Source of the DNA: Candidatus Sumerlaeia bacterium
GTDB lineage: Bacteria > Sumerlaeota > Sumerlaeia > SLMS01 > JAHLLQ01
Reading direction: 5' to 3'
DNA length: 64,000 nt
Assembly (NCBI GenBank): GCA_019634695.1
Contig: JAHCAW010000005.1
Coordinates: 1 to 64,000, forward strand
The position numbers and the translations under genes were made by a program. This document shows positions 56,147 through 64,000 of the stretch, in pieces. Position 1 is the stretch's first letter, and each line of letters begins with the position of its first letter. Below the pieces are notes generated by a model. It made no database searches and was not told the origin of the DNA. It saw only the letters and a program-made list of their open reading frames with translations.

Positions 56147-57574
56147 ATGACCTCCCCGCTGCGATCCCGTCTCCTCCTTGCGCTGCCGCTTCTGCTGGCG
56201 GTGCTGCTGGCGACTTCCTGCGCGGGGCGGTTCCGCACCCGGTCCTCCCCCCAGTTGTCGGAAATCCCGAGTCCCATCATCGGGTCTCCCGAGAGCCTCA
56301 ACGAGGACCTCGACGACTTCGTCGACTTCGTCGAGGAGAAGATCGCGAGCACATCCTACGACATCTCGGAGGGGGCCTCGGTCGAGGCCCGCCGCGCCGC
56401 GATCCTGTGGAAGCTGCGCATGGTGGACCGCTACCAAAAGGCCTTCGACCGCAACAACCCCGGTCGGTCGTTGACGGAGATGTGGCTCGTCTCGGTGCGC
56501 ACCTTGGCATACCTGCGCGACGGCGAGGGCCGCCAGTTGTTCGGCCCTCGTCAGGGCGAGGCGATTGCCGCCTCGCACGAGATTCTTCGCTCCATCGAGC
56601 GCCTCGTGCAGGTCTACATCGACCGCGAGGCGCAGTCGGACCTCAAGCGCCAGGTCGAGCACCTTGCTGCTGCCACCCCCATGCGCGAAGTCTTCATCGA
56701 GCCTCGCCTTGACGATGCAACCCGTTCGCCCGAGTTCTCCTTCGTCAACACGCTCCTGCGCGCGCCGCTGGCGCCGATTCGCGCCGTCGGCAGCGCCGGC
56801 AAGGAAGTGTCCGGCCTCTCCACGCTCGAGAACCTCGTCGCGCGCATCTCCGAAACCATCGAGGACTTCCCCGAGGAATTGCGCTGGCAGACCGAGCTGC
56901 TGCTCATCGAGGTCGAACGCAGCGACATGATTACCTCGGCGCTCGCGAGCCTCGAGCGCTTCACGCAGAGCGGCGAGCGTCTGGCGAAGATGGCCGAGTC
57001 GCTGCCCGAGGAGGCCCGCGTCTTCTGGCAGGAGGCGCTCGACGACCTCGAGCAGCGCAACTCGGAGTTGCAGGCCTCGCTGTCCGAGGCGCGCGCTCTT
57101 GCGGAGCAGGGGCGCCTGTTCGCCGAACAATCCGAAAGCGCCCTGCGCGAGAGCCGCCTGGCCCTCGTCGAACTCGAGCGCGCCAGCGAATCGCTCATCG
57201 TGATGGCCACAGCGTTGGGCGAAGCCGCCGAAATCATCAAGCCGCTCGTCGTGCGCGAGGGCGACGACCGCGAGGGCGGCGTCGGCATCGAAGATTATCG
57301 CATGGCGGCCGAATCCGTCGCCGACGCCGCCATCGAGGTGCGCGGCACCGTCGAGGCCATCGCCGCCCTTGTCACGGGTATCAAGACGACCGACCTTGCG
57401 CGACTGGTGGACGACCCCGCCGGCGTGGCCCTGGATCGCGCACGCGTCGAGAGCGAGGCGCTCGTCGACCGCATCTTCCTGCGCGCCGTCCAGTTCCTCG
57501 GCCTGCTCGCGCTGCTGCTCATCGGTTGGGAGCTGCTGCGCTGGTTCCTGCACCGCCGCCGCGCCGCGGCCTGA
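56147..57574 (+). CDS. Coiled-coil lipoprotein with C-terminal membrane helix
   Basis: 475 residues from ATG 56147. Signal with Cys at ~25 (LLAVLLATSCAGRF), long helical Glu/Arg/Leu-rich region (~60-430, heptad-like EALDDLEQRNSELQASL), and a membrane helix near the end (~448-466, FLGLLALLLIGWELLRWFL) with a basic tail. Possibly a spanner between membranes. Family not recognised. A bidirectional hairpin follows. Confidence 0.7.
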   Translation: MTSPLRSRLLLALPLLLAVLLATSCAGRFRTRSSPQLSEIPSPIIGSPESLNEDLDDFVDFVEEKIASTSYDISEGASVEARRAAILWKLRMVDRYQKAFDRNNPGRSLTEMWLVSVRTLAYLRDGEGRQLFGPRQGEAIAASHEILRSIERLVQVYIDREAQSDLKRQVEHLAAATPMREVFIEPRLDDATRSPEFSFVNTLLRAPLAPIRAVGSAGKEVSGLSTLENLVARISETIEDFPEELRWQTELLLIEVERSDMITSALASLERFTQSGERLAKMAESLPEEARVFWQEALDDLEQRNSELQASLSEARALAEQGRLFAEQSESALRESRLALVELERASESLIVMATALGEAAEIIKPLVVREGDDREGGVGIEDYRMAAESVADAAIEVRGTVEAIAALVTGIKTTDLARLVDDPAGVALDRARVESEALVDRIFLRAVQFLGLLALLLIGWELLRWFLHRRRAAA

Positions 57575-57599
57575 TGCACGCTCGCAACCCGCAACGTTG

Positions 57600-57628
57600 G
57601 TGACGGGCAGCCGACGGCCTCCCGTCAC
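57600..57628. terminator. Bidirectional hairpin between lipoprotein and M1 peptidase
   Basis: GTGACGGG (57600-57607) and CCCGTCAC (57621-57628), perfect 8-bp stem with a 13-base loop, followed on the plus strand by TTCTCC. Lies between convergent stops at 57574 and 57644, so may end both transcripts. Confidence 0.5.
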
Positions 57629-57643
57629 TTCTCCGAAACTGCG

Positions 57644-60600
57644 TCAGTAGACCATCCACTGCTCGCCGACCTGCGCCGGCGTTGGCAGCATCTGGAAGAA
57701 GACAGCCACGCGTTCCATCACGGCCTGGCGGTCGGAGGCCGTGTTGATGGTCTCGAACGGGAAGCCCAGATACACGACGCGGCCCGGCACGGTTCCCGTG
57801 CCGAAAGTTCCCGCGTACTGCACGGCCGCGATCTTGGTTTCGTCGTAACGCAACGCAACGCTGCCGCCGCCGGCAGGCGCGATCTGGTCCGGCCACGCCG
57901 GGAAGTACGGCGAATCGCCCGAGCCGTAGCCGAACGACAGGCCGGCAAACGCAGAGGCGGGCTCGCCCGTCACCGTGTAGACCTGCGAGTTGTCGGCGAC
58001 GAAGGATGCCTTCAGGTAGTTGTTGTAGAAGTCGAGCGACGGATTGCCCGCGCCGCTGCGGCCAATGTCCCAGCCGATCTCGGCGCCGGAGACGAACAAC
58101 TGGCCCCCGGCGTCGAGATACGCGCGCACCAGCGCCTCCTCCCCCGGCGCGAAGGTGCGGTCCTGGGTGGACTCCTCGCCCAGCGCCAGAACCACGGCGC
58201 GGTAAGTGGAGAGCGCGACGGGCGCGCCCATCGCCTCGTTGGCGCACGCGTCGAAGTACATCCCCGCGGCCCCCATCGCCGTCCCATGCCGCGCGGCGAA
58301 GCTGTGACTGATGCCGACCTGCTGGCGCAGTTCGTAGCGGTCGTTGCCGTCCACGATCAGCGCGCGTGGCTGCACCCCCGTGCCGAGCCGCACGGCGTAG
58401 ACGTCGCCGAAGTCGCTCGCAAAGGTCGATGTGCCGACCGCGCGCAGCTTGACGTACCACGTCGTGCCGGGATCGAGGCCAGTGACGGTGTGGCTTGTGG
58501 CACTGGCGCCGAGCACGCTCGAGTCCGCGACGATCGACGTGCCGGTGATCGCGTTCGAGACGCTCAACTCGAAACCCGCCGTGCCCGCGCCACCCGAGAC
58601 CCACGTGACGTCCATCTGCCCGGGGCCGGTCCCGCGTCGCGCCGTCAGCAACGTCGGCTTCGGGGCTCCGATGGTCACCCGCGTCAGCGAGGCCTTGTAC
58701 ACCCAGTTGTCCGGGTCGAATGAGACGCCCGTGATGTTCAGCCCGGTTGTGTCGAACGTGAAGGACTGCGTGCGTTGCGTGGTGTTCGCCACAAAGGTGT
58801 GCAGGCCGCCGCCGGACAGCGTGGCCACGATGTCGATCGGCAGCGTGAACACCTGACCGGATTGTGTCTGGTGGATGTAGACATTGAGATTGGTGCCGTC
58901 CAAGCGCCAGTCCCACTGGTACTCGGGGCGTCCGGTGCCATAGACCCACTGCTGGAAGAAGGGGCCGAGGTTGAGCCCTGACACGTCCTCCATGACCTCG
59001 CGGAAGTCGTCGGTCTCGACGACCCCATAGTCGAAGCGCCGCAGGTACTCGCGCGTGCCCTCGAAGAAGTCCTCGTCGCCCATGACGTGTCGCAGCATGT
59101 GCAGCACGAGGCCCCCCTTGCGATACACCAGCGACGTCTGGAAGGCGTCGGCGTTGGAGTTCACCATCGGCGTCGTGTTGTTCGTGCCCGACGAGATCCA
59201 CGCCGCAATCGCCGCCTTGTAGGCGTTGAAGCCCTGGTCGTGCTCGACGTACAGTGCCTCGCAATACGTGGCCCAGCCTTCGTTCAGCCACAGGTGGTCG
59301 AAGCTCGTCGGCGTGACCTGGTTGCCGAACCACTGGTGCGCCAGCTCGTGCACGTTGCGCCGCGACTTGCCCCCGCTCGCCAGATTCCCGTTGTTGATGC
59401 TCGTGGCGGTCTGGTGCTCCATGCCGAAGCCGCCGCCCCACGTCATCGTCACGTACTTCTCGCTCAGGAAGGGATACTCGCCGAACGTGCCGGCGAAGAA
59501 CTCCATCACGTCGATCGTGTCGGGCACGGCGGCCAGCTCGCCGAGGCTGTTCAGATAGACGTAGTGTCCGACCTCCATCTGCGTCGCGCCGTCGCGCGAG
59601 GTGTACATCCCGGAGCCATACGCGTACTCCGTCGCGCAGAACGCGACCAGGTACGTCGCCACCGGATAGGCGTGCGTGTAGTGATAGCGCGTGCGCGAGC
59701 CCGACACCGCCGTCGTCGAGGCCAGCACGCCATTTGTCACGACGAAGTTGGGATTATCCACCGTGATGCGCAGGTCCACGGTGGCCTTGTCGTAGGGCAG
59801 GTCCTTGCACGGCCACCACGAGCGCGCGCTGTACGGCTCGCTGAAGGTGTAGACGATCGGCTTGCCGTTCGTCGGCTGCGTCGTGCGGTTGTAAGAATTA
59901 AGCCCGAAGGCGCCGGCCGAACTGCTCGGCGTGCCCGCGTAGGTGACGCGCAGCGTCAGCTCCTGCCCGGCGGCGAGCGCCTGGCCCGCCGGCAGGTTCA
60001 CCACCAGCCACTTGTTGGTCCCATCCACCGAATGCGTCAGGCCGGCGATCGCCGGCACGGCCACCACCGACGACACGAGCAGGACGCCGTCGGACTGGAA
60101 ATCGAGGCCGATCTGCGACAGGTTGCTTTCGAGAGCCTTGAGCCGGATCGTCACGACGCCGCTGAGCGCACGCGAGGTCATCGACACGTCGAGGTCGAGG
60201 TCGTAGTGCAGCACGTCGTACTTGCGCTGGCTGGGGTGCTCGGGCGGCGTGGCCTTCTCGGCGGCCGAGCGCGCTCCGAACAGTCGGCCGAAGTGCATCT
60301 CCTCGGCGCCGTCGAGCAGTTCAAATACCAGCAGGCGCTCGGCGGGCAGCGGCGTTCCGTCGGGCGCTTCGATGGACAGGGCGACCGGGCCCTGTGCCAA
60401 CCGCGCCCCGGGCAGCGGCAGCAGCCACTCGCCCGCCTCGCCCGGCACCGGCACCATGCCCAGCGGCTCGCCATCGAGGCGCACCACCGGCGGGGGAGCG
60501 GACACGTCCAGTTTGGCGTAGAGCGCAAATGCTGTGCGCGTGGGATCGAAGTGCGCCGGCGCCTCCACCGAGGCGGCCGCCGACTTAGCCGCCCCGTCGA

Positions 60601-60724
60601 GCAGCACCTGCCGCCCCGTCAGGTCCGGCGGCGCGGCTGTGGCCAGCGCGACCATCCCCGCCAGCAGGCCACACAGTGCCGCCGCGCGTTGCTTCCACGA
60701 CCCGATCCGTACCCATCCGAACAT
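57644..60724 (-). CDS. Exported M1-family aminopeptidase with FnIII and shared C-terminal module
   Basis: 1026 residues from the ATG at 60724. Signal peptide (~10-30). M1 catalytic domain: the GxMEN motif is GMEH (434-437), zinc site VHELAHQWFGN (His459, Glu460, His463) and Glu482 in LNEGWATY. Then FnIII (~680-770) and a module (ALIVDGNDRYELRQQ .. LFVSGAEIGWDIGR .. VVYLGFPFETI) closely like the amidase C-terminus. Cuts N-terminal residues from peptides outside the cytoplasm. No partner gene; it is likely its own transcript. Confidence 0.88.
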   Translation of the reverse strand: MFGWVRIGSWKQRAAALCGLLAGMVALATAAPPDLTGRQVLLDGAAKSAAASVEAPAHFDPTRTAFALYAKLDVSAPPPVVRLDGEPLGMVPVPGEAGEWLLPLPGARLAQGPVALSIEAPDGTPLPAERLLVFELLDGAEEMHFGRLFGARSAAEKATPPEHPSQRKYDVLHYDLDLDVSMTSRALSGVVTIRLKALESNLSQIGLDFQSDGVLLVSSVVAVPAIAGLTHSVDGTNKWLVVNLPAGQALAAGQELTLRVTYAGTPSSSAGAFGLNSYNRTTQPTNGKPIVYTFSEPYSARSWWPCKDLPYDKATVDLRITVDNPNFVVTNGVLASTTAVSGSRTRYHYTHAYPVATYLVAFCATEYAYGSGMYTSRDGATQMEVGHYVYLNSLGELAAVPDTIDVMEFFAGTFGEYPFLSEKYVTMTWGGGFGMEHQTATSINNGNLASGGKSRRNVHELAHQWFGNQVTPTSFDHLWLNEGWATYCEALYVEHDQGFNAYKAAIAAWISSGTNNTTPMVNSNADAFQTSLVYRKGGLVLHMLRHVMGDEDFFEGTREYLRRFDYGVVETDDFREVMEDVSGLNLGPFFQQWVYGTGRPEYQWDWRLDGTNLNVYIHQTQSGQVFTLPIDIVATLSGGGLHTFVANTTQRTQSFTFDTTGLNITGVSFDPDNWVYKASLTRVTIGAPKPTLLTARRGTGPGQMDVTWVSGGAGTAGFELSVSNAITGTSIVADSSVLGASATSHTVTGLDPGTTWYVKLRAVGTSTFASDFGDVYAVRLGTGVQPRALIVDGNDRYELRQQVGISHSFAARHGTAMGAAGMYFDACANEAMGAPVALSTYRAVVLALGEESTQDRTFAPGEEALVRAYLDAGGQLFVSGAEIGWDIGRSGAGNPSLDFYNNYLKASFVADNSQVYTVTGEPASAFAGLSFGYGSGDSPYFPAWPDQIAPAGGGSVALRYDETKIAAVQYAGTFGTGTVPGRVVYLGFPFETINTASDRQAVMERVAVFFQMLPTPAQVGEQWMVY

Positions 60725-60866
60725 CGGCTTCCCCTTCGGGTCTGCCCGCCTTGCGCGGCGCCCACGTGACAGCATCGGACGGCCCAATCCCGGTCGTCAC
60801 GGCCACCGTCCGCCCCTCCCGACCGGGCGGGAAAGCGGAAACACGTCCCGGAGGGCGCAAACACGA

Positions 60867-60897
60867 ACGGCGGGTGGCACGAGAGCCAGCCCGCCGT
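60867..60897 (-). terminator. Long hairpin after the GH-like gene
   Basis: ACGGCGGGTGGC (60867-60878), loop ACGAGA, GCCA then bulged G, CCCGCCGT (60890-60897): 12 paired bases with one bulge, 46 bases after the stop at 60943 on the minus strand, followed there by TTCGTGTTTG. Best intrinsic terminator candidate in the window. Confidence 0.6.
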
Positions 60898-60942
60898 CGC
60901 AGGGGTTGCACTATTATGGCCCGGCCGCCTGGGCCCGTTTGG

Positions 60943-62739
60943 TCAGCGATACACCCACCACGCCGCATTGGCCGACGAGGTGTTGTTCATCTGGGGGCCG
61001 CCCACGGCGATGCGCTCGACGGCCAGCTCGTTCAGGTTGTACGTGCCAACCCGGATGTTGCCCGTGCGCTGGCCACCGTCGTTCACCGTCCAATTGACCA
61101 GCGGCGTCGTGGCGCCGTTCTCGTAGACCTCATACTGGAGCTGCGGGCCCTGCGCGGTGATCACCACGCGGAACGCGTCGCCCGTCGTGATACCGTTGCC
61201 GCCGACCACCTGCTGGAAGCCGCCGACATTCTCGCCCCAGTTGTTCACGCGCCGCAGGATGATCGTGTTGGGCGTTTGCAGCGAGGCCGACGTGAAGAAG
61301 GTCAGCGAGTAGCCGCGCGAGCCCTCGCGCACGCGGACCTCGAAGTTGGCCTCGTTGCTCGCCGTGCTCGCGCGCGCCGCATTGTTCACCACCAGCTCGG
61401 CCTCGACCGTGAAGTCGCTGAAGGCATAACCGGCCGTGCGCAGCGACGCGCCGCCGAAGTTCGAGCTGTTGCCGCGCAGCAACGCGCGCCCCGCGCTCAC
61501 CGTCGCCGTCCCGCCGCCCACAGGTTCGATCTTCCAGTGCGGCAGCGGCGCCGTCTGGTCGATCGCCGAGCCCGGGAACGTGTCCTCGAACCAAAGGGAA
61601 TACTGGGGAATCTCGGTCGGTCCGCCGCCCCACGCGCCCGCCGGGTGGTTCTGCTGCGCCGCGTACCGGAAGGCGTACCACGGATTCTGCTCGTGGTCCG
61701 TCGAGACGATCTCGGTCTTCCACCGCAGCAGCGAGTACTCCGACCAGCCACCCGAGGGATAGACGAACCAGGTCATCCCGACGATGTTGTGGTTCGGCAG
61801 GCCCGGCAGGGTGCCGCCGCTGCCCGCGTTCCAGTCCGCCACGTTCTGGTAGGCACGGTGCAGGAACTTCGCGCCGATGATTGCCTCGTTGGCGTTGGGC
61901 ATGTGCTTGTTGAACTCGGTGACGAACAGCGGGCGGTCGCCCAGCCCGAACGAGTCGATGATCATGATCTGCTCGCGCAGCGAGTTGAAGAAGCCGTCGT
62001 AGCCCCAGTTCGTGCCGCCCGGCTCGGCGTAGCCGTGCAGCGCGAAGCCGTCGATCTTGCTCTTGTCCGGCACGGCGTCGATCATGCGGAACAGGAACTC
62101 GTTGCCGTCCATGTAGCGAAACGTGTCCGCCGGGCCCGGCGACACGGCCTGCATCAGCACCACCTGCTGGCGCGGCGCCACCAGCGCGTTCGTCTCGTGA
62201 ATCTTGTCCCGCACGGCCAGGTAGGTCTGCGCGTATTGCTCGGGCGTCGGCTCCCACATGGCGCCGGTGTAGTTGTTCGACGAGCTGTTCCACCGCCGGT
62301 TCTCGCCTCGGATGTTCACCTCGTTGCCCACCTGCCAGACGTGGACGTAGTCCTTCAGCGTCGTCGCCGCGCTCTTGGCTGCCTCGGCGTACTGCGCCAC
62401 GGTGAACGGGTCCGACGGATGCGGCACGTTGCAGTCCCAATAGGGCTGGATGCGGAAGACGAAGCCGTGGCCCTTGCCGACCGAGGCCTTCTGGCAGTGG
62501 CTGACGAAATAGCCCGGCTGGTCCCAGGGCGGCGCCGCCGCCGGATCGACGTGCGTGATCTCCGTGAGCCAGATCCCCGCCCCGTTCGACATCGCCTCGA
62601 CGTCGGTGGCTTGGCCGACCGAGATCGAATCCGTATTCGGATACCAATGAATGCCCAGCAGGGAATTGGCGTGGGGCGGTGCGGCCAGAACGGGTCCGGC
62701 CGCCAGCAGCACCCCGCCCAGTGCAAGTCGAAGTCTCAT
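60943..62739 (-). CDS. Exported glycoside-hydrolase-like enzyme with C-terminal LamG-like domain
   Basis: 598 residues. Signal peptide (~1-20). TIM-barrel of clan-A type: acid/base Glu140 in VWQVGNEVN and nucleophile Glu275 in LFVTEFNKH; aromatic floor (LGIHWYPNTDS, FALHGYAEPGG). C-terminal ~385-590 is a beta-sandwich like LamG/3-keto-disaccharide hydrolase domains (FSDFTVEAELVV, GYSLTFFTSA). The sugar cannot be told. The strong hairpin follows. Confidence 0.8.
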   Translation of the reverse strand: MRLRLALGGVLLAAGPVLAAPPHANSLLGIHWYPNTDSISVGQATDVEAMSNGAGIWLTEITHVDPAAAPPWDQPGYFVSHCQKASVGKGHGFVFRIQPYWDCNVPHPSDPFTVAQYAEAAKSAATTLKDYVHVWQVGNEVNIRGENRRWNSSSNNYTGAMWEPTPEQYAQTYLAVRDKIHETNALVAPRQQVVLMQAVSPGPADTFRYMDGNEFLFRMIDAVPDKSKIDGFALHGYAEPGGTNWGYDGFFNSLREQIMIIDSFGLGDRPLFVTEFNKHMPNANEAIIGAKFLHRAYQNVADWNAGSGGTLPGLPNHNIVGMTWFVYPSGGWSEYSLLRWKTEIVSTDHEQNPWYAFRYAAQQNHPAGAWGGGPTEIPQYSLWFEDTFPGSAIDQTAPLPHWKIEPVGGGTATVSAGRALLRGNSSNFGGASLRTAGYAFSDFTVEAELVVNNAARASTASNEANFEVRVREGSRGYSLTFFTSASLQTPNTIILRRVNNWGENVGGFQQVVGGNGITTGDAFRVVITAQGPQLQYEVYENGATTPLVNWTVNDGGQRTGNIRVGTYNLNELAVERIAVGGPQMNNTSSANAAWWVYR

Positions 62740-62915
62740 CGGGGAATCCCTCCCTCGGTGGAGCGTTTGGCCTGTCGGCGCAAGCGCTTACATCCACGCC
62801 AGCACCCCCCGCCGACGCAAGCCTTTCCGGCCGCGAGGCACGGGTGGTTGCCATCAACGCCCGTCTCGACTACCCTGTGATCGAGATCGTCTCCTCGCCC
62901 GAGGTATGAGAAACG

Positions 62916-63197
62916 GTGTCCGCCGAGTACTTCGACTATCCACGGGTCGGCCATGAGGCCGGATTCACCGACGAGCAGCTCGCCGAGCTCTACCAACGGA
63001 CGCTGGCCGAGTACCATGGCGACCAAATGTTGGCGGAGCTGCGCATGCTGCGCACCTGTTCCGCAGTCCTGCGGGGTGGCTGCACGGTCGAGGAGGCTCT
63101 GCTGCCCGAGCCTGACCTGCCGGCAGCAGTCGACTTCCGCGTTGCCGAGAGCCCGCAGCGCTACCGCGACGAGGATACCGGCTTGCCGGAGGCCTGA
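62916..63197 (+). CDS. Short unrecognised protein
   Basis: 93 residues from GTG 62916 with no good ribosome site. Helical (GFTDEQLAELYQRTLAEYHGDQMLAELRMLRTC). Overlaps the end of the EI24 gene by 37 bases in opposite direction. Real status uncertain; family unknown. Confidence 0.4.
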   Translation: MSAEYFDYPRVGHEAGFTDEQLAELYQRTLAEYHGDQMLAELRMLRTCSAVLRGGCTVEEALLPEPDLPAAVDFRVAESPQRYRDEDTGLPEA

Positions 63198-63973
63198 TCG
63201 CCGGCCGGTGACGGGTCCGGATTCTCCACCTTCAGCAACTCCGCGTAGACCATCGACGCGGCGACGGCGGCCAGGGGCGGCATCAGGAACAATGTGCACG
63301 GCACCGCCAGCATCGGCAGCCCGAACCCGAGCGCGAAGCGTCGGTTCGCCCACAGCCAACGCAGCTTGCGGCCCGCCGTGATGCCGCGCCGGTCCATTGG
63401 ATTCGAGAACGCGTCGAACGTCAGGAACGCCGCAGCGGTGCAACCCTGCGCCAGCACCGCCAGCACCGGTCCAATCACCGGCACCACGCCCAGCAGCAGC
63501 ACGCCGAGGAACACCGGAATCACGAGCAGGACGCGCTTGATTGCCTCGCGCAGCGAATGCGCCACGCCCGCCCCGAAGCTCGTCGGCGGCGCCAGCAGGT
63601 CCGAACGCGTGCCGAATCGCTCGCGCTCCACCGCCTCGCCGATCTTGTCATGGAACGGCGCGCCAAGGATCACCGCGCCCAACAGGAAGAACAGCGCCGT
63701 CGTCGCCAGTGTGAACGGCAGCAGCAGGACCAGCAGGATGACGCCGGCCACTCGGTGGAACAACTCGTAGTCGGTCGGAATCAGGCCGTGCAGCACCCGA
63801 TGCAGCACCACGGCGATTCCCAGCGCCAGCGGCACGACCACCAGCACGTTCAGCAGCCACGGGACGGCGCACAGCCCCAACAGGCGCGGGCGCGAGAGCA
63901 GGAAGCCGGCGGCCTCGAAGGGCGCGCGCACACCGCGGCGAAACCCGAGCGGCTCGGGATTCAGCAGCGTCAT
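63161..63973 (-). CDS. EI24/CysZ-like membrane protein
   Basis: 270 residues from the ATG at 63973 (a TTG at 63979 is possible). Four or five membrane helices (e.g. LLGLCAVPWLLNVLVVVPLAL, VAGVILLVLLLPFTLATTALFFLLGAVILGAP, VFLGVLLLGVVPVIGPVLAVLAQG) with KIGEAVE and DAFSNPMDRRGI between them, the EI24/CysZ pattern. CysZ imports sulfate; other members of the family act differently, so the substrate is open. Confidence 0.85.
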   Translation of the reverse strand: MTLLNPEPLGFRRGVRAPFEAAGFLLSRPRLLGLCAVPWLLNVLVVVPLALGIAVVLHRVLHGLIPTDYELFHRVAGVILLVLLLPFTLATTALFFLLGAVILGAPFHDKIGEAVERERFGTRSDLLAPPTSFGAGVAHSLREAIKRVLLVIPVFLGVLLLGVVPVIGPVLAVLAQGCTAAAFLTFDAFSNPMDRRGITAGRKLRWLWANRRFALGFGLPMLAVPCTLFLMPPLAAVAASMVYAELLKVENPDPSPAGDQASGKPVSSSR

Positions 63974-64000
63974 GCGCAACGCCTCGGCGGCCTCCGGCAG

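Overview
The window is GC-rich, densely packed, Gram-negative-type bacterial chromosome. LptB (LPS transport), several lipoprotein signal sequences, hybrid two-component signalling, a PKN-type Ser/Thr kinase and long exported enzymes with fibronectin-III and golvesin-like modules suggest a free-living member of an under-cultured phylum (Sumerlaeota/BRC1, Hydrogenedentota or Planctomycetota-like). The phylum is an inference from gene style; no rRNA or tRNA gene was found to settle it.

Layout. 1-4.7 kb: an Rhs polymorphic-toxin remnant, with one Rhs core plus toxin-like tail, several unrecognised small genes and at least four decayed copies of the same Rhs repeat seam; base composition is visibly less GC-rich than the rest. 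4.7-10.8 kb (minus strand): two paralogous TRL-like lipoproteins, then an HD-GYP response regulator and a BvgS-like hybrid histidine kinase in one operon. 11-16.4 kb (minus): PKN-type kinase, membrane-fused spermidine-synthase-like protein and a NAPE-PLD-like metallo-beta-lactamase protein, tightly spaced. 16.5-21.3 kb: glycosyltransferase, AlbA/Schlafen-like regulator, a small unknown gene and a sigma-54 activator. 21.6-24.2 kb: metallophosphoesterase, nadD and a UPF0489 gene linked by ATGA overlaps. 24.7-26.1 kb: queC-queE (7-deazaguanine synthesis). 26.1-27.5 kb: a sodium/solute symporter broken by one in-frame TAA. 28-35.3 kb (mostly plus): lptB, ruvB, SRPBCC protein, PIN toxin/AF2212-like antitoxin, tpx, an SDR, and an overlapping run ending in purN and rdgB. 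35.4-39.3 kb: an exported UGSC-family Cys protein and purH. 39.3-43.6 kb (minus): Gfo/Idh oxidoreductase, M48 peptidase and UDP-N-acetylhexosamine dehydrogenase. 43.8-46.4 kb: HAD phosphatase, dienelactone hydrolase, unknown exported protein. 46.4-49.9 kb: an FmrO/ArmA-like rRNA methyltransferase homologue overlapping an archaeal-type TGT, divergent from pyk. 50-64 kb: GAF-GGDEF-EAL protein, golvesin-bearing amidase, DUF2721 protein, coiled-coil lipoprotein, M1 peptidase, GH-like exported enzyme and a CysZ/EI24-like membrane protein.

Connections. queC and queE make preQ0 precursors and the TGT 22 kb away uses a 7-deazaguanine base, so the three may act in one tRNA-modification route. The amidase and the M1 peptidase share a C-terminal FnIII plus flavodoxin/GATase-like module, pointing to a common surface or export role. 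The most notable items are the ArmA-like methyltransferase/TGT overlap, the chain of Rhs seams, the shared C-terminal module, the UGSC fusion, and the single-stop symporter.
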